The notes: generated from the sequence alone by a model not told the origin. Shown: positions 17,772 to 29,575, numbered from the stretch's first letter. The stretch is DNA of 64,000 bases from Glandiceps talaboti (GCF_964340395.1 NC_135555.1:17146246-17210245); one strand, 5' to 3'. Numbers and translations are program-made.

Positions 17772-17861
17772 ATCGATCTCCATGTTGTGTTTTCGTAACT
17801 TCTCCACCTGATCAACTAATATAGCGTTGTGCTTTTCCTGTGTCGTCAACTGTTTTTGCAT
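17772..17861 (-). CDS. Internal 90-nt exon of the same coiled-coil gene
   Basis: Seen: on the minus strand a polypyrimidine tract plus CAG precedes 17861 and a strong donor (GTAAGT) follows 17772. The 90 nt are 30 codons, phase 0 at both ends, with no stop. They read MQKQLTTQEKHNAILVDQVE followed by KLRKHNMEID, which is heptad-like. It joins in frame to the exon ending at 16469, giving HNMEID-TLNKKLDQTL. The first Met is simply the first codon after the acceptor and need not be a start. The intron to the terminal exon is 1302 nt and contains decayed copies of this exon. Confidence 0.85.
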
Positions 17862-19385
17862 CTGAAAAAAATACATTCAAAAAAAAAAAAAGAACGGTGT
17901 CATGAAATATGTACATGTTTGTGGAAAACAGAGGTAGACAACATTACGAAATATGACATTAGACACCTTTGCACACGGTAATAAAGATGGAACTCTTTAA
18001 TTTTTAATTGAGGATTAGGGGTTTGAAATCAGGCCGCGTCCTCCCGGTGATTATCACAGACAACGTCCTCTCAGTTATTATCCTACACAACTACGTGTAC
18101 ACTTAATTGCTGTGGCATCTGCTTGCTGTATTATCATCAGATTTTTTTATGACACAACAGATTAATGGATATGAACAAAAGCTCAGCTCTGGTCACCTTT
18201 CTCGCCACTCATTTGCTTAATTGTTATCTCGGCCAATTTTCTAATGCCCAACGATCCTCCATATGGATTTGTTTCTTTTTTTTTCAATTTTTTGACAACC
18301 TATACAAAAGGATGTAGCATATGTTGAAGTGATTTAGGTTTTGCACTTCTGATCCCATAGCTAAGTCTTAAATTAATATTCTGTTGCTGCCTGCAAATCA
18401 GCGAGAAAGAGAAAATGAGCAAAAAAGAATGCAAAAAAAAAATTATCCAATTTCAACGGTTGTCTGACTTCATGTACATCGCATCCCCATTAAGCCAGTC
18501 TCTAATATCCCTTTTCATATGCAAATTGATTCATTTACATATCTTTTCTTCTGCATTTGTTAGGGTACTCATTAGTAGGGCTAGAATTAAATTTCACAGA
18601 AGACATAAGGCACAGCATACAATGGTTTAATTTAGTTCTGCATTGCCCGCCAAATGACGGGCTTTTACAGACTACATTATCTGTACGTAGTGATGAATAC
18701 AAGTGTAAATTAGAAAGGTAAACTTAAAACACACTGTTTGAACGGCTTGCAACCGTCTCAGATGACAGTTTCGATGGATATTTATTAAAGTATCTGAAAA
18801 GTGCATATTATTTTTTGTATCTCGAAAAAGTGGCCCTAAAACCACTTATGAGTAGTAGTAATTCATGATGTAAAAAGGTATAGATTTGTACATACAGGCT
18901 AGCAGCAATGTTGTGTAGAGTTGTAAAAACAATGTTAACAGTCATCATAAAACGAGTATTCATTTTCCAACCCTGAAGAAATAAATGGACTTTCCTCTAA
19001 AATGACTACTTTTGCTGAAATATCTTTCTACTAATGACATCAGACGATTTCATTTCGAGAAAAACTAACGACTTCGATTAATCGCTTTTTTATTAGTATT
19101 AGATAAATAAGTGTCTAGAACACATATTTTGTTCAGGAACCATTTTCATTTTCATTCTGCTTCGTGTCAAGACAATTTATTAAATTTTGTCACGAATCTA
19201 TTCAGATTTTTCTTCCCATCACTCGGATTTTTTGTAATAAAACTAAATCATAGAATTTTTTTTTTTTTTTTTTGCAGCTTGCAGTCACAATTTCCAAAGC
19301 ATTTTTGGGGGGTCATTTTTAAAAAAAATAAAATTTAAGACAAAATGTATTATAGGAATAAATAAATAATACAAAAATCTTCAAC
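17862..19385. other. Start of the giant intron, nothing recognised
   Basis: AT-rich, unique-looking sequence. No further exon with both splice sites was found. Confidence 0.4.
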
Positions 19386-20215
19386 AAATTTTTGCACATC
19401 AACAGGCTTTTTCTTCATTTTGTGTAAATCATTGTAAATTTTTTCATTTTCTGTAATTTTTTTCATTTTCAGGGTTTTGCTTCATTTTGTTGTAATGTTG
19501 TTATCTTCCAAAAGATTCTGAAGAAAGAAGCCCCAGTAGATTTAATTTCTCAGTTTTTCTGTTAATTTCCTACATTTTGCCATTCTGAACTTGCGAAAGT
19601 GAAACTTTTGATACATTCTTTCATTGGTAACTTCTTTCTAAAAAAATTGTAACCAGAAAAATTGCTTTCAACAAAAAAATTGCTTGAACTTTTCATTTAT
19701 CAGTGAAATTTCTAAAAAAAAGAATTTTATAACAGAAATATTTGCATTCATGTAATTTTTCACTGCAATCCCGATTATCAAACTAAATCTGATACATAAA
19801 TTTCCTCATTTTGTAATTTTATTAAATTTCTTCATTTTTTGTAATTTTAGTAAATTTCCCTACTTTCTGTAATTTTTATAATTTTTTTTCATTTTCTGTA
19901 ATTTTAGTAAATTTCTCTATTTTCTGTAATTTTTATAATTTTTTTCATTTTCTGTAATTTTAGTAAATTTCTCTATTTTCTGTAATTTTTATAATTTTTT
20001 TCATTTTCTGTAATTTTTGTAAATTTCACTTAATTTCTTTTCATTTTCTGCAACTTCAGTGAGTTTCTTCATTTTCTGTAATTTTTATGAATTTCTCCAT
20101 TTTCTGTAATTTTCATAAATGTTTCCATTTTTTGTAACTTTAGTAAATTTCTCTATTTCCTATAATTTTTGTGTAAATTTCTCCATGTTCTGGGGTTTTG
20201 GTAAATAACTTCATT
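19386..20215. repeat. Degenerate T-rich tandem repeat, about 28-38 bp unit
   Basis: Variants of TTTCATTTTCTGTAATTTTA and GTAAATTTCTC recur more than 15 times, cleanest at about 19800-20160. Confidence 0.75.
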
Positions 20216-20603
20216 TTGTTGGGTGTTTTGTTATCTTCAAAAAGATTCACCAGAGGCACCCAGTACTTTTAATTTTTCATTGTTTTCTGTTAATTTTCAA
20301 CAACTGAAAAAAAAACTAAACCTTTTAAAAGAAATGGTTCAACCATTCTGATTTCCTGAAATACCTCTCATTAATTTACAAATCACTGAAAATACTGGGT
20401 ATGCTGGCTTGATGTCGACGTGTAAACAATCATGACAGAGATATGAATCATAAACTCATTTGTCAACAAATTACATGTTTGTGAGAATTGCAACATGCTC
20501 ATAGGATTAGATCTCTCGATAATCATAGTGCTTCGACAAATACAACAATATAAATAACTGAAGTTAAAATTCGCGATGAAAATAATGCAAAAAATACTTC
20601 CAA

Positions 20604-20840
20604 CAGCTAGTAGAGCTGACATATTATTCAGAAAATTGTTTCACTATTCAGTAAACTTCTAGTCAATTTCAATTAATAAAACCCCATCCCCCAAACCCCC
20701 CCCCCCCCAAAAAAAAAAAAAAAAAAACAGCTAGTAGAGCTGACATATTATTCAGAAAATTGTTTCACTATTCAGTAAACTTCTAGTCAATTTCAATTAA
20801 TGAAACCCCATCCCCCGAATCCCCCCTCCCCCCCAAAAAA
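20604..20840. repeat. Two-copy 124-bp direct duplication
   Basis: CAGCTAGTAGAGCTGACATA starts at 20604 and again at 20728, and the next 90 or so bases match almost exactly. The copies are separated by a poly-C/poly-A run, so homopolymer slippage or replication stalling may have caused the duplication. Confidence 0.9.
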
Positions 20841-21570
20841 AAACAACCCAAAAAACCACACAAAACGAAACAAAACATGGACCCTCCCCAAAAAACCAAC
20901 CCAATTCTAGTTGTTTTTTAAGCCAGACCGACAAGGATTTGCATAAGATCAAAATACACCATTTTCACACTCTGAAGGGTCTATAACATAAAAATGGTGT
21001 TTGTTGAGGGGCTGAACACATGTGACAGACTACCATAAGAGCATTGTCTATATAATCAGCTTACAGGCAACAGTCCGTCACGCTCCTTTGTCTAACGTTA
21101 TGTCCCGTCACATGCTGTTACATCAAAAGTCAGTCTGATGCCAAGTGTCATAGGACATGAACACAAAACATTAGTTTTTATCATTTTGTGAACAATCACC
21201 ACAAATATGTCAAAACCATTGACATTTTTATCAAGTCTACAAAAGTATCAAAACGATGTAGATTATTTGTATCCTTATATACATCATAATAATATCCATG
21301 TCAATATTGATAAATAGTTTCGATTTCATACTTTGCTGGATTTTCAAACATAATATTTCATACTTACTATATATCGAAATATGAAAATTACCATGACATA
21401 ATCAAATGAATACACAAACACATACCAACATGCACACATACACACACTTACATACATTGACACTCACAAACATATGTTACAAAGATATTTTAGGTATCAG
21501 TTTCTGTTTATAATTATTATTATAGGTGTTGATAAGTATGTCATACTGATATAGTGATCAATTGTAGAAA
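20841..21570. other. Non-coding, nothing recognised
   Basis: C- and A-rich start, then ordinary AT-rich sequence. No exon. Confidence 0.4.
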
Positions 21571-21960
21571 GTCAGATGGATAGATTGAGTGATGGATGGA
21601 TGGATGGGTGGATGGATGGACGGTTGGATGGATGGATGGGTGGATGGATGGACGGTTGGATGGATTGATGGATGGTTGGATGGATGGATGGGTGGATAGA
21701 TGGTTGGATGGATTGATGAATGGGTGGATGAATGGATGGGTGGGTGGATGGATGGATGGATGGATGGTTGGATGGATTGATGAATGGGTGGATGGATGGA
21801 TGGATGGTTGGATGGATGGATGTATGGGTGGATGGATGGGTGGATAGATGGATGGATGGGTCGGTGGGTGGGTGGATGGATGGATGGGTGGATGGATGGA
21901 TGGATTGATGGATGGATGGGTGGGTGGATGGATTGATGGATAGATAGATTGATGGATAAA
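21571..21960. repeat. (GGAT)n array, interrupted
   Basis: About 390 bp of GGAT with TGGA, GGGT and GGTT variants forming higher-order blocks. The Trp/Asp/Gly and Ser/Ile/His open frames are artefacts. Confidence 0.95.
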
Positions 21961-22115
21961 GAAATAAAAGATAGATTAATAGACAGGTAGATTGATAGAT
22001 AGCTTGAAGAAAAAACGGAGAGTCACAGAGAGCCACACAGAGACAGAAAAAGACAGATAAACAGATAGACAAGACACACACACACACACAGACACTGTCA
22101 GACAGACAGATATTT
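21961..22115. repeat. Mixed GATA, CAGA and CA repeats
   Basis: Short GATAGATT, CAGAGA and (CA)n blocks flanking the GGAT array. Confidence 0.8.
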
Positions 22116-23005
22116 GGAAGTTATGATATCCTGGTCAAATTGATGATCTGAAGAAATAACTTATAGGAGAACCATCATGAGGGCTGGGTAGACAGTATGC
22201 CCTAATTTTAATCTGTACTGAGCTGTGTACATGAATATTATGACTCGTAACAATACATGTATGTTAAAATACTAATATCATAATTAATGTACAATTTAAT
22301 ATTATCAATAATTAATAAAAAATGAAATTCTGTACAGAACTTTCAATTTTACCCATGATGCAATTTTATTTCTTTCTAACAGGAAGTGCACACAGTAATT
22401 TTTCTTCTTCGCCATAAAATGTACTTTTCTGAAGGTTTCTCTTCCTACACACTATGTCATTAAAACAGGTAATTTGCTAGTCACAGTCTTTCTGCTCTAC
22501 ATGACAAAGTGAACGGCTCGAGTACATAAATCACGTAGACAGATGGAAAAATAAATGAATTCATATGCTATAAAGGCTCTCTTCAATAGCGTCATTAAGA
22601 AATGCAAATTGTAGTGAGAACTGCGTCCATAAAAGTAGATTTGAGGCAATGTATATACACGTACGTTTTAGTTAATGTGTGGCAGTGTGCATGGTTACGG
22701 CAATCAAACTCTCGCATGGGGCTTGATGAAGTTGCTAAAAATAAACACTTCTGCTCATTCTCGTTTCTCGGATTGAATTGATTTCACACGATGTAAAATT
22801 ATTTTGGTGGATTTTTTATGATACGCTAAGTTTTTTTTTTTTTTTTACATTGAATTTGACAGTAAAACACTGAGGGTTATAGTCTTGTACACCATCACAT
22901 CACAAACCATGATTCTAAATTGACAGTTTGCTGGGTTTTTTTTTGACATGATAATTCTTTGTAATACTTTGCATGAATCAGCAACCACAGACGTTTCTGA
23001 AACCA
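22116..23005. other. Non-coding, nothing recognised
   Basis: Unique-looking sequence with a poly-T run near 22830. No exon. Confidence 0.4.
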
Positions 23006-23009
23006 TACT

Positions 23010-23048
<39 letters not shown>

Positions 23049-23384
23049 CAATAACTGACTCACTCACTCAATCAATCAATCAATCAATCAATCGATCAAT
23101 CAATCATTCCCGCTGACAACTGACTCAATCAATCAATCAATCAATCAATCCAACAACTGACTCAATCAATCAATCAATCAATCGATCGATCAATCAATCA
23201 TTCCCGCTGACAACTGACTCAATCAATCAATCCATCAATCCATCAACTGACCAATCAATCAATCAATCAATCAATAAACAAATCTATCATTCTGTGAAAG
23301 TATCATGCAATCAGAAAACCAACTCATCCATCCACTAACCAACCAACCAACCAACCAACCAATCTGACCAACCAACCAACCGAC

Positions 23385-23466
<82 letters not shown>

Positions 23467-23572
23467 GTCATTCGTGAGTCTCTGACTCAGTCAAAGCAAT
23501 TAATCACCCAACAACCATAATCAATCAATCAATCAGTCAATCAATCAATCAATCAATCAATCAATCCAAGTG
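23006..23572. repeat. (AATC)n array with higher-order structure
   Basis: AATC tracts are interrupted by a recurring block containing CATTCCCGCTGACAACTGACT (21 bp including the final base; core CCCGCTGACAACTGACT) and by AACC tracts near 23336-23390. The longest pure run is about 23390-23465. Confidence 0.95.
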
Positions 23573-23670
23573 TATTATGAATATTTGGTTGCCATTTCAT
23601 AATTTTGAACTATGTACTTTACCCAACTTGATCTACTCTACACAAACAAACGTATGATCAGTCCCATGTT

Positions 23671-24160
23671 AATACCTACTACCCATTCCTGTAATGATCT
23701 AGAGCCCATCTAAGTCCAATATCATCCCAGCAGTCCATGTTACCCACTACCCATTCCTGTAATGATCTAGAGCCCATCTAAGTCCAATATCATCCCAGCA
23801 GTCCATGTTACCCACTACCCATTCCTGTAATGATCTAGAGCCCATCTAAGTCCAATATCATCCCAGCAGTCCATGTTACCCACTACCCTTCCTGTAATGA
23901 TCTAGAACCCATCTAAGTCCAATATCATCCCAGCAGTCCATGTTACCCACTACCCATTCCTGTAATGATCTAGAACCCATCTAAGTCCAATATCATCCCA
24001 GCAGTCCATGTTACCCACTACCCATTCCAGTAATGATCTAGAACCCATCTAAGTCCAATATCATCCCAGCAGTCTGGGGCACCTATTACTTATTCCTGTA
24101 ATAATCTATGATCACCCCCTTCTGATATTATCCCAGCAGTCTGGGTACTGCCCATTCCAG
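23671..24160. repeat. 68-bp minisatellite
   Basis: About six good copies. The unit contains TACCCACTACCCATTCCTGT, AATGATCTAGA and CCAATATCATCCCAGCAGTC. A degenerate seventh and eighth follow to about 24160. Each good copy has a TCTAGA-like word. Confidence 0.93.
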
Positions 24161-24870
24161 CAAAATATTAACCTCATAATCTCAAATAGAGTCACCAAAC
24201 ACCCATTGAGGTTTTTCCCCTCAATACCATACTTATATCATGTACCACCCTTAACCCATTTTTTTTTTTGCAAGGCAGCAATTCTAACCCTACCATCACC
24301 TGGAGATTCATAATACCACATCACATTGCTAATCATTAACCCAATACATACACTTTTTCCTGTCTACGACAACAACTCATTTCCACCATGCCACAGGTCA
24401 CTGTAATAGATACTATCAAATGACAATCTCATAATCAGTCTAAAAATTGACCAGATATGGATTGATCGGCTGGCTCTATCAGTCAGTTTCATCTCCAAAT
24501 CTGAATTATACTCATTATGGGATAAGATCCCACATATTAAAAGCTATTAAAGGGGCATTGTTGATAAGCATTGCTGTACTAGTATTCCTTTTGTCATTTT
24601 TCTTGTTTTGAAATGAATGACAACTTGTAATGGTGTTGTTTTTTTTCGTGAGTTTTAAGACATGTACTGAGTGATTCATTTCAAGTCTACAACCTGTAAG
24701 TGAGGACACTGTCTATCAATTGTTTGCAATTTCATTGGCAAAACAATTCATGTTTCATTTCACCAAACCTGTCAAATTTTTGTAAGCAATTTGTAACTTC
24801 ATGAATTGTCTGTCTGACTGACTGTTTGCCTGTATGTTTTGCTTATGTACTTGGTTGCCAGCCCCTCTTC
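24161..24870. other. Non-coding, nothing recognised
   Basis: Ordinary AT-rich sequence, no exon or RNA. Confidence 0.4.
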
Positions 24871-24899
24871 CTGCTTGTGTCTGTCTGTCTGTCTATCTA

Positions 24900-24956
<57 letters not shown>

Positions 24957-25008
24957 ATGTCTGCCTACCCAACTGTCTATTTACCTGGTTGCCTGCCCAT
25001 CTTCCTGC

Positions 25009-25068
<60 letters not shown>

Positions 25069-25145
25069 GCCTGTCTATTTACCTGGTTGCCTGCTCATCT
25101 TCCTGCTTGTGTCTAGCTGTCTTGGTCTTGATTGGTCAGTCGGTC

Positions 25146-25193
<48 letters not shown>

Positions 25194-25222
25194 GCCTGTC
25201 TGTCTGTTTGTCTGTCTGTCTA
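24871..25222. repeat. (GTCT)n arrays in a repeated frame
   Basis: Three GTCT tracts are separated by similar spacers carrying TTTACCTGGTTGCCTGC and CATCTTCCTGC, so the microsatellite and spacer have been duplicated together (near 24850, 24980, 25080). Cys-Leu-Ser-Val open frames are artefacts. Confidence 0.93.
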
Positions 25223-25689
25223 CCTCTTTTTCATTTCTTTGGATTTTATTATTTGCTATGTACTAGGATATCATGATAATTAGTACCACAATAAATTCTT
25301 TAATAGTTAATCTACATATACCCTGGATATATTGATATAACCACAGTTACATAATAGCTGCAAACATAAAAGTGTTGAAGCCTCACTTCTAGACTTATAC
25401 AACTATTATTCTACACTTATACAACCAAGTTATAATATATACATATCCCTGAACACTTCAAGTTTCACCATAAGAGTGTTCTGACTCTGGTAATTCTCAA
25501 CATCGTGTCAAGTATGAAGGAACTATTTACAATTCAAATGGGTGAAGAAGAAACAAGTCTTCATGGAAGACACATCCCCCCTAAATATTTTCCTTTTTGT
25601 GTGACTATAACAGATGAACTTGATTTGTTTTGTTTTGTCACATTTTGACTCAGATGATACATGTGAAGGTCAGGGTCACATATAAAGGT
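25223..25689. other. Non-coding, nothing recognised
   Basis: Mixed sequence. AGGTCA-like words begin to cluster near 25665. Confidence 0.35.
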
Positions 25690-26240
25690 ACTAAATGAAA
25701 GGTCATGAAAGGTCATACTATTAGCAGAAAGGGGAACATCTATAGGAGTAGACACTTGAATGAAATATCTGTCTTAAGGTTCCAGAGCTGTTATACAAAT
25801 AGTTGATTTTTACACCAAATATGGCTGCCATTCAGTAAAAAATGCAATATAACTTATAAGCACCAAAATTAATTCATATATGTATTTCCCTTGTACTTTA
25901 GTATCTGTGCCCAAGATCTTAGAAAATATTGGCTATACTTATATACATATACCACTACATGTCTGCAATATGCAAGAATTAGTTTGTTTTTAATAATCGA
26001 CCATAGGGATCAAAGTTAAGGTCAAAAGTCAAGTTCTAAATAAAGTTTATACCTGATAATATAGGGGTAGACACTTGAATGGAATCTCTATGTACTGTAG
26101 TTTTTGAGTTATGCAGTTAGTCATAATTTTTTACTCCAAATATGGCCATCATTCATTAGAAAGTGATATGAATGACAAAAATAATACTTTGGTATATTTC
26201 TCTTCTCCGATATTACCTGTGAGCAAGCGATACATGTTTA
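25690..26240. repeat. Two diverged copies of a repeat of about 310-360 bp
   Basis: TAGACACTTGAATG at 25747 and again near 26067 is followed in both by an ATCT word, TTATACAAATAGTT or TTATGCAGTTAGT, then CCAAATATGGC and a CATTCA word. AAGGTCA words (25668-25720, 26015-26030) precede each copy. Confidence 0.6.
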
Positions 26241-26336
26241 AAGAACTTTGATTTTGATTTTCACAGAAATTCATCACTAAGACAACTCTACCTGCAAGGC
26301 AAAAATGAACATCAGTTTCATCATAATATCTATTTA

Positions 26337-26450
26337 CAGTGTCTTCTAAGGGCTGTATTATAATATAAAGTAGGTAAAATTTTCCTGAGATCCCTAGTTA
26401 TTTTACGGGGGTTCCCTACCAAAAGTATATTACCGTCAATGTACGGATGC
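26337..26450. mobile_element. MITE family A, left part
   Basis: Starts CAGTGTCTTCTAAGGGCTG, then TAGGTAAAATTTTCCTGAGA and ATTTTACGGGGGTTCCCTAC, matching the left half of 27955-28121. The matching right end may be at 26868-26915, see findings. Confidence 0.55.
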
Positions 26451-26867
26451 CAACGTGGTTTCTAACTAAACCAAGTGCGGTCAAAGTCCATCAATCAACG
26501 CAAAAAGTTGTTCATCCAATCAGTGAACCCCCCCCCCCCCCCCAACTGCTAATTTAAGTGATGTAAACAGTGTATAAGTAGCATCCTGAGCTGACATATT
26601 TGGACATTTATTAAATAACTGCCCCAACAAACACTAACTTTTTGAGGAACTGCGTTATTGGTTAGAATTTTGTGATTGATTAACAAAGACATGATGTTAA
26701 TGACTGCGTGGGTGGCTGTGGATGAATTTTAAATTACATCTTATGTATCTCAGGACTTCTAGAATAACAACTTTGACTATACTGTGAATGGAGGTGTATA
26801 TAGTAACGATAGTACTGTATATATATAGGAACTAGACTAGAACTATACCTTGGGTTTACCAAATTTA

Positions 26868-26915
26868 CCCCTACATGTCTGTCACCAAGGTTCCTACACC
26901 TTAGAAAAAATACTG
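26868..26915. mobile_element. MITE family A, right end
   Basis: GTCACCAAGGTTCCTACACC then TTAGAAAAAATACTG matches the right terminus of 27955-28121 (TTAGCAAAAACACTG). Confidence 0.5.
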
Positions 26916-27239
26916 ACACATTATGTCTTGTTTCTGACTTTACAGCAAAGTAACTTTAATATTTTGTCCTCAGCATAAAGTCAGGGTAGACATCTGTTTT
27001 GATTTGTAGCACCTATAAATAGCTGCAGACTATGAAAACTGTTCTAGACTTACAAGTTTTACTAGGCCTTCCTATTGACGTCATGCAACTTCTCAAATCA
27101 ACTGAAGACTAATAACGCCACAATACCATTTCCTGATAGACATTCGTTTAATTATATCTGACCTATCCGTTTTTCGATCACAAGATGACCAATTTTGTAC
27201 ATCTAAGTAAAGTTTAATAAAGTAATTAAATTGTGCAGT

Positions 27240-27600
27240 TTAAAAGGTACAATTCCTAGAAAAACATTGATTTTTTGGGGGGTACTTTTTACAGTGTAGG
27301 AGATAGTTCGTATAACATTTTTTGAATATCATTTTAAAATCAATCTAAAAATTCAGTTTTGTGAGATCAGAACGGATCTAAAAATATAAAGTAATTTCTT
27401 GTTACAGTATTTTTTTTTACAGTGCAGGTGATAGTGGGTGTAACTTTTTGCATATTTTAAAATCAACCTAGAAATGAAGTTTCGTGAGATCAGAATGGCT
27501 CTAAAAATATCAAGTGATAGTGTTTACAGTGTATGCGATAGTGAGTACAACTTTTTGCATCTAATTTTAAAATCAATTTACAAATTAAACTTGAGATGAC
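27240..27600. repeat. Degenerate tandem repeat, about 115-bp unit, three copies
   Basis: Each copy has a TTTACAGTG word, GATAGT, an AACTTTTTG or AACATTTTTTG word, ATTTTAAAATCAA and GAGATCAGAA; starts near 27290, 27415 and 27520. Confidence 0.7.
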
Positions 27601-27895
27601 TTATGTTGTCTTTCTTGCTTAAAGTGTTTTCATGCATTGACCGATGGTTTACGGTAATTGTCATGTCTAAATAATTGAGAGGCTTGCAAAAGTTTATTCA
27701 TATGCATATTTGAGTATATACAAAGTGTTTTGTATAACATACATCATATGTGTGATTGTTTGAGCACGGATATGTACAGACTTGTACATGTATGTGACTG
27801 TATGGACAGGTTTTCATGTAGGTACATGTGTATGTAAACAGGAGTATAATTAGAATCAAAGTGTGACTGTTTGCATGCATGCATGTGTATGTGTA

Positions 27896-27899
27896 TATA

Positions 27900-27935
<36 letters not shown>

Positions 27936-27954
27936 TGTATGTATGTATGTATGT
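27896..27954. repeat. (ATGT)n array, left of the MITE
   Basis: AT dinucleotides then clean ATGT to the MITE boundary. ATGT-like sequence resumes after 28121, so the element was inserted into the array. Confidence 0.9.
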
Positions 27955-28121
27955 CAGTGTTTTATTTAAGGGCGGTAAGTAGGTAAAATCTACCGGGGTT
28001 CCCACATCATTTTACCGGGGTTCCCCACCTAAACTATGATACATTGCATGGGAAGCACTACCAGTTTTACCTCTTTCCCCCTTTCTGTTACCGGGGTTCC
28101 CAAACCTTAGCAAAAACACTG
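27955..28121. mobile_element. Complete hAT-like MITE (family A)
   Basis: 167 bp with perfect 9-bp terminal inverted repeats, CAGTGTTTT and AAAACACTG. Left of centre it carries GGCGGTAAGTAGGTAAAATC and ACCGGGGTTCCC, and on the right TTACCGGGGTTCCCAAACC and TTAGC. TATGT flanks both sides, but the host site is an ATGT microsatellite, so the target-site duplication cannot be measured. CAG-starting ends with the form CAGTG are common in hAT elements. There is no coding capacity, so it would need a transposase from elsewhere. Confidence 0.75.
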
Positions 28122-28384
28122 TATGTACATATGTACGTACGTACGTATGTATGTATGTATGTATATATGTATGTATGTATGTGCATATACATACATGTGT
28201 GTATGTACGTGTGTTATGTACATATACATGTATGTACTTACATTTGTGTGTGTGTATGTATGTGTCACTACATATGTATGTATGCATGCAATCGTGCATG
28301 CATACATATATATGTATTTATGCATGTATATGTATGTGTCTGTGTGCATGTGTAAACATGTATATTTACATACATACGTGTGTA

Positions 28385-28458
<74 letters not shown>

Positions 28459-28460
28459 CG
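28122..28460. repeat. ATGT/ACGT array and (GT)n
   Basis: Variant ATGT repeats with ACGT islands, ending in a pure (GT)n of about 68 bp at 28389-28456. Confidence 0.95.
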
Positions 28461-29575
28461 AGAGAAATTAAGTCTAAGTGCCTACGTGTATACGGTATAT
28501 TGTATTTATTACTATGGGAGATTGTACAGTTGTACAACTTTCATATTTGTAAAAGAACACTGAAAGTTTGTAAAGTTATACGACATCCAAAAAAAAAGAA
28601 CTTTCAAAACAGAATTCTGGGAGACATCCTCCAAAATCAAGGGCCCAGTATCTGACAAATAATACTGACTGTACATCTTTCAGAAGCGTTAATCTGTTGT
28701 GGATTTATCGTCATCTAGAGGACTAAAATTAGAATGAGGAAGTGGAAAAAGTGGATTTTCTGGTAGTAACTGGGGCAATGAAATCACTCAACCTCACAAA
28801 AAACAACAACATAATCATAAAGGGACAAATAAGTATGGAGGGTTGGTTTGAGGGGGTAAGATTTGATAGATTTAATAGACATTAAGCCGAGTAGGAAAAG
28901 CTTATTTCCGTTTTTTCCCTAACTCTCTAGATCTAAGGGTCCGACTTTTCTTCACTCGTACGCAAATATGCAAAATTTACAAAGTTGATTTTAAAAGTAT
29001 GACTGAAGCTTATCTAGACTGCTGCAGGGCGGTGACTTGAGTAACAACAAACAATGCATCGGAATAAACTGCTGATTTTTTTAACGGGGAATAGCGAAAA
29101 CCAAATCACAACACATTTCTCTAATTGTTATGGTTGTCAAGCGTTGCAATTCCGAAGGCAATAGATTGCGAGTCAAATATTGATGTTGCCTGCCAATTTC
29201 AATTACATATATTGCATACTGTGGCATCTACTATTCATGAAATGAATAAGCGTTGAGTCTTCCACATGTCTAAAAGGACCAAGCCATCAGGTTTTAATAC
29301 AAGCATTCTGTTTGTGGTCTAATCATGCAGATGTGTTTTGTAGCCTCTAGGCAGGTTTTAGGGGGTTTTGTGGCGTTATCGCAGATCACGGATATTCATT
29401 CCTATGGTCGTAATAGAAAGTTGTTTAGTTTCAATTTTCATTCTGTGTTTATAAAAGTTCAAGTAAGCTAGTACAGTTCAGCCAGGGAGCCTTTTTAGTT
29501 CATTATGGTGTACCTATTAGGACCATTGCCAAAGTTATAATAAAAAGTGTACCGGTATGCTTTGGTAGTGTTTTT
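28461..29575. other. Non-coding, nothing recognised
   Basis: A relatively complex, repeat-free block, especially 28860-29420. It might include regulatory sequence, but nothing specific can be shown. Confidence 0.35.

Noticed and set aside
20200-20301. Acceptor-like TTTTTTTTTCAG on the minus strand at 20301
   Set aside because: The frame compatible with phase 0 stops after eight codons.
22559-22640. Possible tRNA or small RNA gene in a conserved-looking patch
   Set aside because: No A/B box spacing or cloverleaf could be made.
23006-24160. A CRISPR-like array of regularly spaced repeats
   Set aside because: Units are contiguous with no unique spacers, and there is no cas gene. These are microsatellite and minisatellite arrays in a eukaryotic genome.
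24826-25283. Overlapping Cys-Leu-Ser-Val frames, up to 149 codons, in three frames at once
   Set aside because: GTCT tetranucleotide repeats have no stop in any frame. Three overlapping frames on one strand show there is no coding constraint.
28012-28563. Several Cys/Val/Tyr/Met and His/Thr frames of about 80-146 codons
   Set aside because: They run through ATGT and GT microsatellites and the MITE. Composition is dictated by the repeat, and all strands and frames are open.
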